A stretch of 64,000 nt of DNA from Telmatactis stephensoni (Eukaryota; Cnidaria; Anthozoa; Actiniaria; Isophelliidae), in assembly GCA_029948255.1 (NCBI GenBank), contig JALIZF010001203.1:25001-89000 (forward strand), read 5' to 3'. Position 1 is the stretch's first letter. Every line of letters begins with the position of its first letter. The notes under the pieces were generated by a model that was not told the DNA's origin, did no database searches, and worked only from the letters and a program-made list of their open reading frames with translations. The position numbers and the translations under genes were made by a program. Shown here in pieces: positions 12,001 through 23,289 of this stretch.

Positions 12001-13388
12001 CCTGGAACTATGTTTTTGCTAAAGAAATGGGAAGAGGACTTTTAACTGACATAATTCACTTAGAATGTAAACACCTTCACTTCTAAAGAATGTAATCATA
12101 TATCTACATCTACATCATCATCTTCATCTATGACAATGACATGTAAGATTTTTAGACATTAAGCATTATCTTTAAATTATATATTTTTATAAAATTAGGT
12201 GAATCTTTTTGTTTACATTTTCAGCCATATGATAAATATTCATAAAAGAACTCTAGCTATGCTACAAACAAACAAACACAACAAGTCTAAAGAGAATGTC
12301 ATATATATTCTAAACCTGAAAGGACTTTGAAAAACAATTTTTGCGGAGAATATATTTTGATGGATGTCCTGATTAATTTTTCCAGAATAGGAAAGTAAAT
12401 CATACCATTTTATACCATTGAAAAATATCATCAATCACTTAGGCCGTTTTCACATTGAACCCTTCATTTACTGTAAAATTTTGCAAATTAAAAAGCTAAT
12501 TTCTTGGAAACTTTTGATTGAAGCAACTTCAAATCTGTTTGTTTGTAACTAGCTTGAAAATTGATTTAATGAGACAAATTAAATGAGGCAAAATTTCAAC
12601 ATTACATCAGCAAAGATTCACCTATATTACTTCAGTCTGTAACTCTTGACTAACTCTTTTCTTCACTAATCCTAACAATAACCCTACAGATGAATAAAAG
12701 TCAGTTGGATATGAACAAAGAAAATATTGAAAAACCAAAGCATTCAAAAGATAACAAAAGGTCCAGGAAGCAACTACCAAAGCTTTTTAAAAGTTCAAGT
12801 GAGTTTTTATTCTGTGAAAGTAAGACTTAAGACTGGCTTGTGTTGTCTATCAGAGCCTCAGATAAGTGTCTGTCTTGTGTTTACATTAGGGAGCTTAAGC
12901 AGGAGATGTTTTTGTCAACACGGACGTCATACACGCGTTTTCGTTCATCCGTTTGCTGTTATAGATGAGGTTGCTGTTCTTGGTAGAAGATGAAAAAGCC
13001 TTAACTGACCTTCTGCTTAACGAAAATGGTCACATCATCTATGATGGTGAATAGATGAAGAAGAACGCACACTGCGGTGGCGTCCGCGTTGACAAAAACG
13101 TCTCCTGCTTAAGCTCCCGATTATCTCCTTTGAAGGAGTATAGTTCTAATCTATATTATTTGTTCTCTGAAGGAATCTAGCCAATCAAACAACGCTTCTC
13201 CACTCAATGAGAGTATGGCTGCTGCAGCTGCAGCAACTAAAGTTGGTCGATTCAAGAAGTGGAGGTCCAAAAATTCCAAGAGTTTGGGTCGGACTGGTTC
13301 ACCTACGTCGAGTCCTACACAAAGCCCAAAAATTGTTCACAAAACATTCCCTATGCAAACCCCCAAACACAAGACAATAATGGAATGA
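3042..13388 (+). CDS. IQSEC: IQSEC/BRAG-family Arf guanine-nucleotide exchange factor (5' partial)
   Basis: Arf-GEF of the IQSEC (BRAG) family, which activates Arf GTPases, classically Arf6, at the plasma membrane and synapses. Exons: 3042 (acceptor ambiguous, 3040-3050)-3815, 4285-4474, 4936-5097, 6142-6223, 6291-6323, 6879-7041, 7223-7287, 7484-7564, 8202-8321, 8951-9059, 9629-9672, 9890-9967, 10532-10559, 10668-10880, 11197-11276, 12690-12798 and a last exon to 13388. Visible: an IQ motif (AAKIIQSYYRKYV, exon 1); a Sec7 domain from exon 3 with the catalytic glutamate loop GEAQKIER (6291-6323) and helix-H motif AFAIVMLNTDLHSPNV; a PH domain from 7484 to 9967 with FLFNDMLVV; then a Ser-rich tail. 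Phases agree at every junction except the last, where the natural C-terminal frame does not join 12798 in phase. The 5' end is missing. Paralogue number (IQSEC1/2/3) cannot be assigned. Confidence 0.9.
3975..4092. repeat. Degenerate copy of MITE family A
   Basis: CAGTGTCAGTGCCACAATGT and ATTTTCACAGTCATGC match the core and right end of the roughly 140-bp family described at 54864-55018. It lies in an IQSEC intron. Confidence 0.6.
4560..4850. repeat. Degenerate ATGA/GAAT tetranucleotide tract
   Basis: Repeated, imperfect AATGAATGAATG and GATGGATAGATG units over almost the whole intron upstream of the exon at 4936. Confidence 0.7.
5283..5559. mobile_element. MITE, CTACAATGGCGTGCAG family (copy 1)
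   Basis: Terminal inverted repeats CTACAATGGCGTGCAGAA and TTCTGCACGCCATTGTAG bound a 277-bp non-coding element in an IQSEC intron. A second copy in the opposite orientation lies at 58196-58471 in the last PRPF18 intron; both contain a GACACAATGTTGG-like centre and a CT/GA-rich segment. Confidence 0.85.
5636..5900. repeat. Inverted-repeat MITE-like element
   Basis: TAATTACCATAGCTGGAAAG at the left is matched by TTTCCAGCTATGCTAATTA at the right. Inner arms (ATATGAATTTTT / AAAAATTCATAT) extend the hairpin. It has no coding potential. Confidence 0.75.
6350..6845 (+). repeat. 22-bp minisatellite made of splice-donor-like units
   Basis: About 20 copies of a unit near GTGTCAGTAAGTGGTTGGTA, with variants (GATTAGTAAG, GTTGGTGAG). 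It fills the intron between the IQSEC exon ending at 6323 and the exon starting at 6879. Each unit carries two 5'-splice-site-like strings, GGTAAG and AGTAAGT. Confidence 0.9.
7865..8115. mobile_element. Long-armed palindromic MITE
   Basis: Arms of about 95 bp: GATTTATCCACGTTGTCCTC at 7889 and its inverse ending at 8096, flanked on both sides by TA. Weaker symmetry extends outward to ACAGTGAATGTA / TACATTCACTGT. No ORF. It lies in an IQSEC intron. Confidence 0.85.
8375..8540. repeat. Decayed copy of the CAGGGGCGGAT MITE family
   Basis: GGCAGATTTAGGGGAGAGGT, the CACCCTCTCCTGAAATGATT segment and CCTGCACCCCGCCCTCCT match the better copy at 9279-9460 in order. The right terminus is eroded. Confidence 0.7.
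9279..9460. mobile_element. MITE with CAGGGGCGGAT termini
   Basis: A 182-bp element beginning CAGGGGCGGATTTAGGGGAG and ending ATCCTGGATCCGCCCCTG. CAGGGGCGG-type ends occur in hAT-like non-autonomous elements of many animals (recall). The exact target duplication is not clear. Confidence 0.75.
9995..10140. mobile_element. MITE family A copy
   Basis: Begins ATATGAGTGTAAAACAGACT, has the core CCGTGACCATGTCAGTGCCA and ends CATAGTCACATGACAACTGC. Same order and spacing as the copies at 36391, 42617, 54864 and 59055. It lies in the IQSEC intron just after the exon ending at 9967. Confidence 0.8.
10265..10375. mobile_element. Short MITE family B copy (GTTGTTCAAA / TTTGAACAAC)
   Basis: CTGGTTGTTCAAAGAGTGGT and the inverse TTGAACAACTGGGCC bound a segment containing GGATTA/GGGCTAGCAC. 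Related copies lie at 31195-31292 and 52440-52515. Confidence 0.7.
10904..11090 (+). repeat. CT-rich low-complexity tract
   Basis: Almost uninterrupted CCTTCC/CTCCCT pyrimidine sequence in the IQSEC intron after the exon ending at 10880. Its open frames are compositional artefacts. Confidence 0.9.
12340..12480 (-). repeat. Partial copy of the MITE that hosts the large foldback
   Basis: ATACCATTTTATACCATTGA, ATCACTTAGGCCGTTTTCAC and CCCTTCATTTACTG match the right half of the repeat at about 19620-19735. Confidence 0.7.
12889..13118. mobile_element. 230-bp MITE, GGGAGCTTAAGCAGGAGA termini
   Basis: Terminal inverted repeats GGGAGCTTAAGCAGGAGA and TCTCCTGCTTAAGCTCCC continue inward as GTTTTTGTCAACNCGGACG. 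The element occupies most of the last IQSEC intron, between the exon ending at 12798 and the final coding segment at 13173. Confidence 0.85.
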
Positions 13389-14282
13389 AGAATAGAATTA
13401 AGTACCTTGGTCCCAGAGGTTTTTCTTTTCTTTTCCTAAACAGAGAACAAAAATAAGAAAAAATACAAAAGAAAAAAATATATACAAAAGAAAGCCTCTG
13501 GAACAAGGGTAGGAATTAAGAGAGGTCCCTGTGAAAATAGAGTAGGGCATGTGTGATCAAATTTTAAGTTCTTCTCAGTAATTCTTCAATTCCAAAGGAG
13601 GATTAAGTGTTTGGTCAAAAATCATTTACTCCACTTTTGCATGACTTCAATAAAGCATTTGAATTGAAAATTTGATAGCGAAATTCAGTTGTATGTGGTT
13701 TCAGGTAAAGCATCCTCTTGCTTACATATTTCAAATCAGCATTACATAACCTGAGACAACTTTAGCATCAAATTCAGATGATGTTTTGGCTTGTGCCACA
13801 TCATAATTATTTATTTCTGTAACTTTAGGAATTAAGGAAACTTAGGGCTAGTTCAGATGCCGTACCTTCCAATTGTGTCGTTCTTAATTCAAATTCTACT
13901 CTGATCTATATTATTTGGGTGGAACTGACCAATGCTGAATAGCATTGCAGACTGGTTTGCAAAGCAATCCATAGCTTACAACTAGTGCAATCAAACTATG
14001 AAGCTTTGGGCTTTGTCATTTTATCAATGTTACTAGCATGACCTCTGTGTGTAAGCTTGGCAGAATTGATCTCAAGGCAGTATCAGATTTCAACTTCTTA
14101 ATAATAATAGAAGCCAACAGAATTTCATCCAAAAACATAATTGTAAATTTCTCTGTGTCTGCTCAATTTGCCCTGCAACACTGTGGTATTGCAAGAAAGT
14201 TTGTTCTTGTTGTTGAAAAACTAAAAGAAAATCTCTAGTGTCTTGCAGTGGTATTGTGTAGTTCCAGAAAATATCCATACCC

Positions 14283-14675
14283 CTGGGGGGGACTCCTATA
14301 TATAAGAGGACGGGGATGCTCGTCGGAAATTTTGAAAATGACCCCTAAAAGGTACCCGAGTGGGAGTGGCAACAATTGATTTCTACCCCTAAAAGGTACC
14401 AATTCAAAAACAATAATAAAGAATTAAAGAAATGAAACACTTTGTTATCGATGTGCTTTGAAGATTCAATTCAAATCATCGAAATCGTTCCTTTCATGCT
14501 TAGTTTATTTACTCCAAAACAGTCCCTAAAAGGTACCAGCTATGTCTCTGGTAGTCCACTTAAGTCTGAGACACCCTAAAAGGTACCAGATTGCAGATTT
14601 CGACCCCTAAAAGGTACGACGAGCATCCCCGTCCATTTACGATCGGAGTCCCCCCCCCCCCCCCCCCCCCCGGTC
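14283..14675. repeat. Element with CCCCTAAAAGGTACC repeats and G/C-run termini
   Basis: GGGGGGGACTCC plus GACGGGGATGCTCGTCG near 14285-14330 is mirrored by CGACGAGCATCCCCGTC and GGAGTCCCCCC at 14617-14672. The interior carries at least five CCTAAAAGGTACC motifs (14344, 14387, 14525, 14574, 14606). Confidence 0.75.
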
Positions 14676-14800
14676 CATACCCCCACCACAGAGGGAATTT
14701 GAAATTCTGGAGTTTGTATGGAAGAAGAAGAATGGAAGTTCCAGAGGATGGAGGGGGGGGGGGGGGGGGGGGGTCCATTTACAAATTCCCTCTGTGGTGG
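14650..14800. repeat. Poly-C / poly-G pair with inverted flanks
   Basis: A run of about 22 C (14650-14671) and a run of about 22 G (14751-14772) are surrounded by inverted sequence CACCACAGAGGGAATTTG / CAAATTCCCTCTGTGGTG. The proline- and glycine-rich open frames across it are not genes. Confidence 0.85.
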
Positions 14801-15609
14801 GGATGGATCAATATTTTCTGGATTCAACTACACATTGCTGTTTGCAAGAAAAATTATCTCAGATTGCTGCTTCTATATTTATGCTGTATTATTAAATTAT
14901 GACTACTAGAGTCTGATAATTGCAGAAAGGACCTGGATACTTGCTATCTATTGGATAAATCCAGCCTTATCTAGTCTGGATACAGTGACAGCATTTTCTA
15001 ATAACTTTCTACTAGCTTTCTACTGGAGAAGGATTTATCCAATTTATAGTGCTATCTTTTCCTGGAAAACGTATAAAACTACTTGCTTCTCTGCTGTAAA
15101 TATTGCAGCAGAATAATTTTTTAAATGTGATTAATAAACACATTCATTAATAAATTTCAAATATTCAATATTTTTAAGAAATTATACTTAAAAATCATTA
15201 ATAAAGAATAAGTTCATGTGAGAATGTACCTGCAATTGTACATTGTATTACAGGAAATCAGGATTTAGTATATCAATGTAGAAAAGATACGGTCTAGTGC
15301 ATTAGAATTAGGCAACAGGTCTAGTTTAGTTCCACTTTAGCTATTTCAGGTACTACTCTCACTGGTTGAAAAGTATGCCTGAAATAAATGATTATGGAAA
15401 ACTTAATGCAGTCCATCTCATCATCATTAATTAGCTATTTGTGATATCAGTTTATACTGGCATGGAAAACTGTAAAATTAATAGTATTTTTTCAGTATGA
15501 GACTTTGTGATCAAATATTTTAAATAAACAATGGAAATATAGAAGCGTTGTTGTCTGGCAGTGCAATAGGCCTGTTGCATCAACTGGACATATGGTACAA
15601 AATCTATCA

Positions 15610-15735
15610 CACTATTTTTACAAGTTTGGGTATTACAGATTTCCCAGGTTGGAACAGGAAATAGAGAACAGATTCCCAGGTCAGACCCAGGGAAGCCGCA
15701 ACTTGGGAAAATAATGACATCTTTTTCCTGTGTTA
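15610..15735. repeat. Second copy of the 2635-2839 repeat
   Basis: CTATTTTTACAAGTTTGGGT, GATTCCCAGGTCAGACCCAG and TGACATCTTTTTCCTGTGTT repeat the right half of the earlier element. Confidence 0.7.
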
Positions 15736-15996
15736 GGACTGGTTCTGTCTAATGCTGATATACTTTTACAACTAGCCAGCCTAGTTACACTTAATGGGTC
15801 CATACTTAAACAAAAGGCACTGTTCTAGCTCTTGACAAGACAACCAATTTTATTAAAACCATGACAAGTAGTGTACTGATTTGTGGCGGTATATTTACAA
15901 ACTGATTTGTGACAGTATATTTACAGAGTAATTTGTGACAGTATATGTACTGTTAAAAAATCTGTAAATGAAGGGTTCCCTGTGAAAATGACCTAA

Positions 15997-18900
15997 AACA
16001 GGAGTCAGATTGTTTTTGGACAGTCAGATTGTTTTTGGAAATCAATTATTAATTGAAATGCCCGTGTTTTTCAATTAATAATTGAGTTTGACATGCCAGA
16101 TTCAATTATTAATTGAAAAATGCGTCACTTCTCAATTATTAATTGAAAAATGCGTCACTTTTCGATTATTAATTGAGAAACACACGTCACTTTCAATTAT
16201 TAATTGAAAGTTGCATACGTACGCTTTGATCAGCCGCCATTACAGAAAAATCTTTGAAGACCAAGAACTCCCTTGAGTTTAATGACTCCTTAAAACTAAA
16301 GTACTAGGCGGCTTGGTTTTAGGGTAAGTTCTCACATGGAGAAAAACAAAGACATGGTTTCACTTTTCAGAGGAGATATTTTACGAAATTCCGAGCTGGC
16401 GAGTCGGTAGACGGCGGGCGGCTGATCGACAACCTCGCGACAAGCTCGATGTTCAAGTTTTCAAAACGAAAAAGTGAGCCTCTTCAAGTTCGTAAGACCA
16501 TTAAAATGGTAAAATAAAATGTGTTTTACTAATGGAAAGCTGTTTAAAAAGTGAACTTTTTATGAAATGTAAGTTATATGCTAAAACGGTGACAAAACTG
16601 TTCATTGCAAGAGCGGCCGGGACACGAGGCGGTTGGTACTGCTTGATAGTTTCGTGTCTAAAACCTGCACTCTCAAAACTATACAAATAAGAAAAATGGT
16701 AAAATAAAATGCGTTCTACTAATGGAAAGCTGTTTAAAAAGTGAACCTTTTATGAAATGTAAGTTATATGCTAAAACGGTGACTTGAGAGACAACTCTCA
16801 TCTTTTTCAAGCGCACTTTCTGGTTCGGAAGCCGGCGTCTCAACTGAAAGTTTGAGGCACATTTTAAAGTGTTTAACAAAAGTCACAGCTCTTTTTTACT
16901 GCTTATCAATCCTTAATTCTTAAAGACCAACTCAGGCACGTCTTTTTATTTTTTTTCGGGAGAGATATTTTGCCAAATTCTGGTCTCACGCTCGGACTCG
17001 GCGACACGGTCATCGTCTTACATTGGGCGCGACGCGTTTGATTTCACAAGCAAGGATGTCGTGCTTCCTCGCGTAAAAGTTTTGCGAGTGAAACCAAACC
17101 AACTGAAAAAGAGAAAAAAAAAATACTCGAAGGGTTCTAAAAACGTTTTATGCTCATTCCAAAATGCAGTTGAAAGAATTTCGTAGTTAGGACAGAGCCG
17201 AAAGCTTAGAAAAGCGGGAAACAAGTGAGTCTCGTTATCGAAACGAGCTATCGAAACAAGGTCTAGCTCTGCTTTTAATTACGCGTACGAAAGCTGAAAT
17301 TCTTTAATTTTTTGTTCTATAAAATGTATTTGGGAGGATTTTTACTTTTTTGACGTTCTCAAAAATTTCTAAGTTTTTCGGGATTTGAAGTCAGCTCATA
17401 TTTTTGACCAATCATCGTTTGTTTACATATGATGACAGCCAATCATCAAGCGAGAAACGCTTTCTGTTTCTCCACCCCCTTTTCTCCGCCCTAATTTGCA
17501 TATTGGTCAAGTACAAAATTGCAGTTTTGAATTACATTTTGTTTCTCTGCCTTTTTTAATCACTCTCTAAACTTTTCTCTAGGCTTTTGAAAGTGCATTT
17601 ACTCGAACAAAACTCCGTAAAATTATGAGCTTGCGTAATTTTATTCGCATAATTTATATTCTTTGATTTGTGAAATTATAAAACTACCGACTCTGATGAA
17701 CAAAAATGTATTTTGTCTTCAGAAGTTTTTCTTTCTGGACTTGGAAAGCCAATTTGAAGTCAGCTCATTTTTGACCAATCATGGTTTGTTTACATATTAT
17801 GACAGCCAATCATCAAGCGAGAAACGCTTTCTGTTTCTCCGCCCACTTTTCTCCGCCCTAATTTGCATATTGATAAATAAATACATTTTTGTTCATCAGA
17901 GTCGGTAGTTTTATAATTTCACAAATCAAAGGATATAAATTACGCGAATAAAATTACGCAAGCTCATAATTTTACGGAGTTTTGTTCGAGTAAATGCACT
18001 TTCAAAAGCCTAGAGAAACGTTTTAATAGAGAGTGATTAAAAAAGGCAGAGAAACAAAATGTAATTCAAAACTGCAATTTTGTACTTGACCAATATGCAA
18101 ATTAGGGCGGAGAAAAGGGGGTGGAGAAACAGAAAGCGTTTCTCGCTTGATGATTGGCTGTCATCATATGTAAACAAACGATGATTGGTCAAAAATATGA
18201 GCTGACTTCAAATCCCGAAAAACTTAGAAATTTTTGAGAACGTCAAAAAAGTAAAAATCCTCCCAAATACATTTTATAGAACAAAAAATTAAAGAATTTC
18301 AGCTTTCGTACGCGTAATTAAAAGCAGAGCTAGACCTTGTTTCGATAGCTCGTTTCGATAACGAGACTCACTTGTTTCCCGCTTTTCTAAGCTTTCGGCT
18401 CTGTCCTAACTACGAAATTCTTTCAACTGCATTTTGGAATGAGCATAAAACGTTTTTAGAACCCTTCGAGTATTTTTTTTTTTCTCTTTTTCAGTTGGTT
18501 TGGTTTCACTCGCAAAACTTTTACGCGAGGAAGCACGACATCCTTGCTTGTGAAATCAAACGCGTCGCGCCCAATGTAAGACGATGACCGTGTCGCCGAG
18601 TCCGAGCGTGAGACCAGAATTTGGCAAAATATCTCTCCCGAAAAAAAATAAAAAGACGTGCCTGAGTTGGTCTTTAAGAATTAAGGATTGATAAGCAGTA
18701 AAAAAGAGCTGTGACTTTTGTTAAACACTTTAAAATGTGCCTCAAACTTTCAGTTGAGACGCCGGCTTCCGAACCAGAAAGTGCGCTTGAAAAAGATGAG
18801 AGTTGTCTCTCAAGTCACCGTTTTAGCATATAACTTACATTTCATAAAAGGTTCACTTTTTAAACAGCTTTCCATTAGTAGAACGCATTTTATTTTACCA

Positions 18901-19600
18901 TTTTTCTTATTTGTATAGTTTTGAGAGTGCAGGTTTTAGACACGAAACTATCAAGCAGTACCAACCGCCTCGTGTCCCGGCCGCTCTTGCAATGAACAGT
19001 TTTGTCACCGTTTTAGCATATAACTTACATTTCATAAAAAGTTCACTTTTTAAACAGCTTTCCATTAGTAAAACACATTTTATTTTACCATTTTAATGGT
19101 CTTACGAACTTGAAGAGGCTCACTTTTTCGTTTTGAAAACTTGAACATCGAGCTTGTCGCGAGGTTGTCGATCAGCCGCCCGCCGTCTACCGACTCGCCA
19201 GCTCGGAATTTCGTAAAATATCTCCTCTGAAAAGTGAAACCATGTCTTTGTTTTTCTCCATGTGAGAACTTACCCTAAAACCAAGCCGCCTAGTACTTTA
19301 GTTTTAAGGAGTCATTAAACTCAAGGGAGTTCTTGGTCTTCAAAGATTTTTCTGTAATGGCGGCTGATCAAAGCGTACGTATGCAACTTTCAATTAATAA
19401 TTGAAAGTGACGTGTGTTTCTCAATTAATAATCGAAAAGTGACGCATTTTTCAATTAATAATTGAGAAGTGACGCATTTTTCAATTAATAATTGAATCTG
19501 GCATGTCAAACTCAATTATTAATTGAAAAACACGGGCATTTCAATTAATAATTGATTTCCAAAAACAATCTGACTGTCCAAAAACAATCTGACTCCTGTT
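15997..19600. mobile_element. 3.6-kb foldback (giant inverted-repeat) element with CTAA duplication
   Basis: Two arms of about 1.7 kb (15997-17714 and 17877-19600) are near-perfect inverse copies around a spacer of about 160 bp. The ends are AACAGGAGTCAGATTG and CAATCTGACTCCTGTT, flanked by CTAA at 15993-15996 and 19601-19604. Each arm carries GTCAGATTGTTTTTGGA twice, then six near-palindromic TCAATTATTAATTGA units, then unique sequence with an internal direct duplication (about 16508-16594 and 16698-16783). The spacer holds a third copy of the sequence at 17391-17510. No transposase is visible; the paired small ORFs in the arms are mirror images. The arms differ by small indels (near 17570 versus 18025), arguing against a simple assembly artefact. 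Confidence 0.85.
16042..16207. repeat. Subterminal array of six near-palindromic 15-mers
   Basis: Units of TCAATTATTAATTGA or its inverse begin at 16042, 16071, 16102, 16132, 16162 (variant CGATTATT) and 16193, a spacing of 29-31 bp. The spacers share TGCGTCACTT. The mirror array lies at 19390-19555. Regular subterminal motifs at about three helical turns resemble transposase-binding arrays of DNA transposons (inference). Confidence 0.85.
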
Positions 19601-19818
19601 CTAAGTGACTTTTGGACAGATGCCCTGAGATGAATTTTTCCAGCATAGGAGAGTTAATTATACCATTTTATGCCATTGAAAAAATATCAAAAAGTCACTT
19701 AGGCCATTTTCACATGGATCCCCCTTCAAATATACTGTCACAATTTGCTGACAGTGTGACATAAAAGGAACTATCTCTAATGATCCCACGTGATGTTTCA
19801 GTTAATGTGAGAAGTCTG

Positions 19819-21949
<2,131 letters not shown>

Positions 21950-21995
21950 TTTGAAAATGGCGCTCAACACAAACTGAAATATGTAAATTAGAAGC

Positions 21996-22198
21996 CACAG
22001 GCAACCCAAGCTTCGTGGGTACGTATAGAAGATAAGAAAAATAAATGATATAAAATTACTTCTGCTTCTGCTGTTAAGATATGTTTATTCATATAATTTT
22101 TTTCTAGCTTGAAGTAATTATGATTTTTTTCTCTGAACTCAAAAATCTAGTCAAACGGTTGTCAAACGGATTAGTGTTGAGCTTGGGTTTCCTGTGGA
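21996..22198. mobile_element. MITE at the CCDC77 5' flank
   Basis: CCACAGGCAACCCAAGCT and AGCTTGGGTTTCCTGTGG form terminal inverted repeats about 200 bp apart. The proximal end is about 47 bp from the CCDC77 start codon, so the promoter or leader probably overlaps it. It is related at its ends to the element at 23066-23283. Confidence 0.7.
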
Positions 22199-22653
22199 GA
22201 AGCCTCCGTTCTTTTTGGCCAGCAGATGATAGCATAATACTTCATGTATGGTTGTCAATATAATACTTTGTGCATTATACACAAATTACTTTTCTTTCAT
22301 TATTTCATCACTTGCCATTCTGACATCTCCCAACTATTAGTAACGAAAATCTAGAAGTGTTATTCAAGGGGAAAAATATGATCTAGACGAAATACAGAAC
22401 AACAAAAGGAAGGAGAAAAAAGTCGAGAAAGAAAACAGCGTGAACCCATTTATATCTGGCGTACTTTTTGTAATTCATTTATCACCAGAAATATCAAGAT
22501 ACATGTAAAGGCATGTATGATATTACGTGTATGTTGATACTTCTGGTGATAAATAAATTGCATAGCTTTCTATCACCAGAAATGTCAAAATATATCACAT
22601 CCCAGTTGGTTTTGGCTTGGCTCATTCTCAACTGCAGGTTCCTGTACTGCGTT

Positions 22654-23064
22654 CACAGAGGGGGACATGGGGGTTGCCAAAATCGGACCCAAAATCCGCT
22701 AATGCGCAAGAAAAATCGTTTGAAACCGCAAATCCGTTTGGGAAATTGATTAAAATCCGCATGGGTTGAAAACTACTATATTTGTAAAAAAATGTTACAA
22801 CAAATGCTTATTTATACATTTGCATGCATGCAATGGAATATATATTGTTAAAGAAAGTGATTTCTCTGACGCAAAGTACGTTACACATGTCCGCAAGTAG
22901 CATGGCCATATAAAATATAGTTTTCATAGGATCATTTCTTCAAATTCACAATTTTGACCATATGTGGATGACTCCGCAAATCCGTTCTTAAAAAAAATCA
23001 TTATCCAAGAATCCGCACGAAAAAGAAGGCTCAATCCGCCGATCCACAAACCCCCAAGTCCCCC
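22654..23064. mobile_element. MITE-like element with AGAGGGGGAC termini
   Basis: AGAGGGGGACATGGGGGTT at the left and AACCCCCAAGTCCCCCTCT near the right end form inverted repeats. Interior repeats of AATCCGC (for example 22691, 22753, 23028) occur on one strand. No ORF of note. Confidence 0.7.
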
Positions 23065-23065
23065 T

Positions 23066-23283
23066 CTTCACAGGTAACCCAAGCTCGACACTTTTTTATA
23101 AGAGAATGTATGGGGATTTAGAGTTAAGTTGGAAACATTAAAAATTCGCTGAAACTGCATACAAGGGTCAAAAATCAACAGGATGACACAACAGGTAAGT
23201 CCTGAAATTTTTATTTAAATATTTCCAACTGAACTCTAAATCCCCATACATTCTCTTATAAAAGTGTCGAGCTTGGGTTACCT
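23066..23283. mobile_element. MITE with about 65-bp arms, CACAGGTAACCCAAGCTCGA termini
   Basis: The arms begin CACAGGTAACCCAAGCTCGA and continue through TAAGAGAATGTATGGGGATT; the inverse ends in TTGGGTTACCTGTG. The loop is about 85 bp and the element abuts the previous one. No clear target duplication. Confidence 0.85.
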
Positions 23284-23289
23284 GTGCTG

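Larger units (their letters stand above)
13389..15990. other. Convergent intergenic region after IQSEC
   Basis: 3' flank of IQSEC. A candidate polyadenylation signal AATAAA lies near 13650. The stretch holds the GGTACC-repeat element (14283-14672), a G/C homopolymer pair (14650-14772) and a MITE fragment (15610-15735). No gene recognised. Confidence 0.55.
15955..19735. mobile_element. Outer MITE interrupted by the foldback element
   Basis: Left remnant: GAAGGGTTCCCTGTGAAAAT ending in GACCTAA (15996). Right remnant: CTAAGTGACTTTTGGACAGA from 19601 to CATTTTCACATGGATCCCCC. The uninterrupted order GACCTAAGTGACC is present in another family copy at 40613-40745, showing what the site looked like before insertion. 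Confidence 0.8.

Noticed and set aside
14560..14902. Proline- and glycine-run open frames on both strands
   Set aside because: They result from the poly-C/poly-G runs.
16501..19096. Paired small ORFs repeated on both strands (61-83 codons)
   Set aside because: Duplicate by symmetry of the foldback arms; no transposase motif visible.
15997..19600. Palindrome as pure assembly or library artefact
   Set aside because: The arms carry small indels and substitutions relative to each other, the ends are flanked by a CTAA duplication, and the interrupted site is known from another copy.
21950..22009. Upstream in-frame start for CCDC77 (MGCLWLLIY...)
   Set aside because: It adds a hydrophobic stretch absent from the family and lies in the leader; MASEMEE has the better start context.
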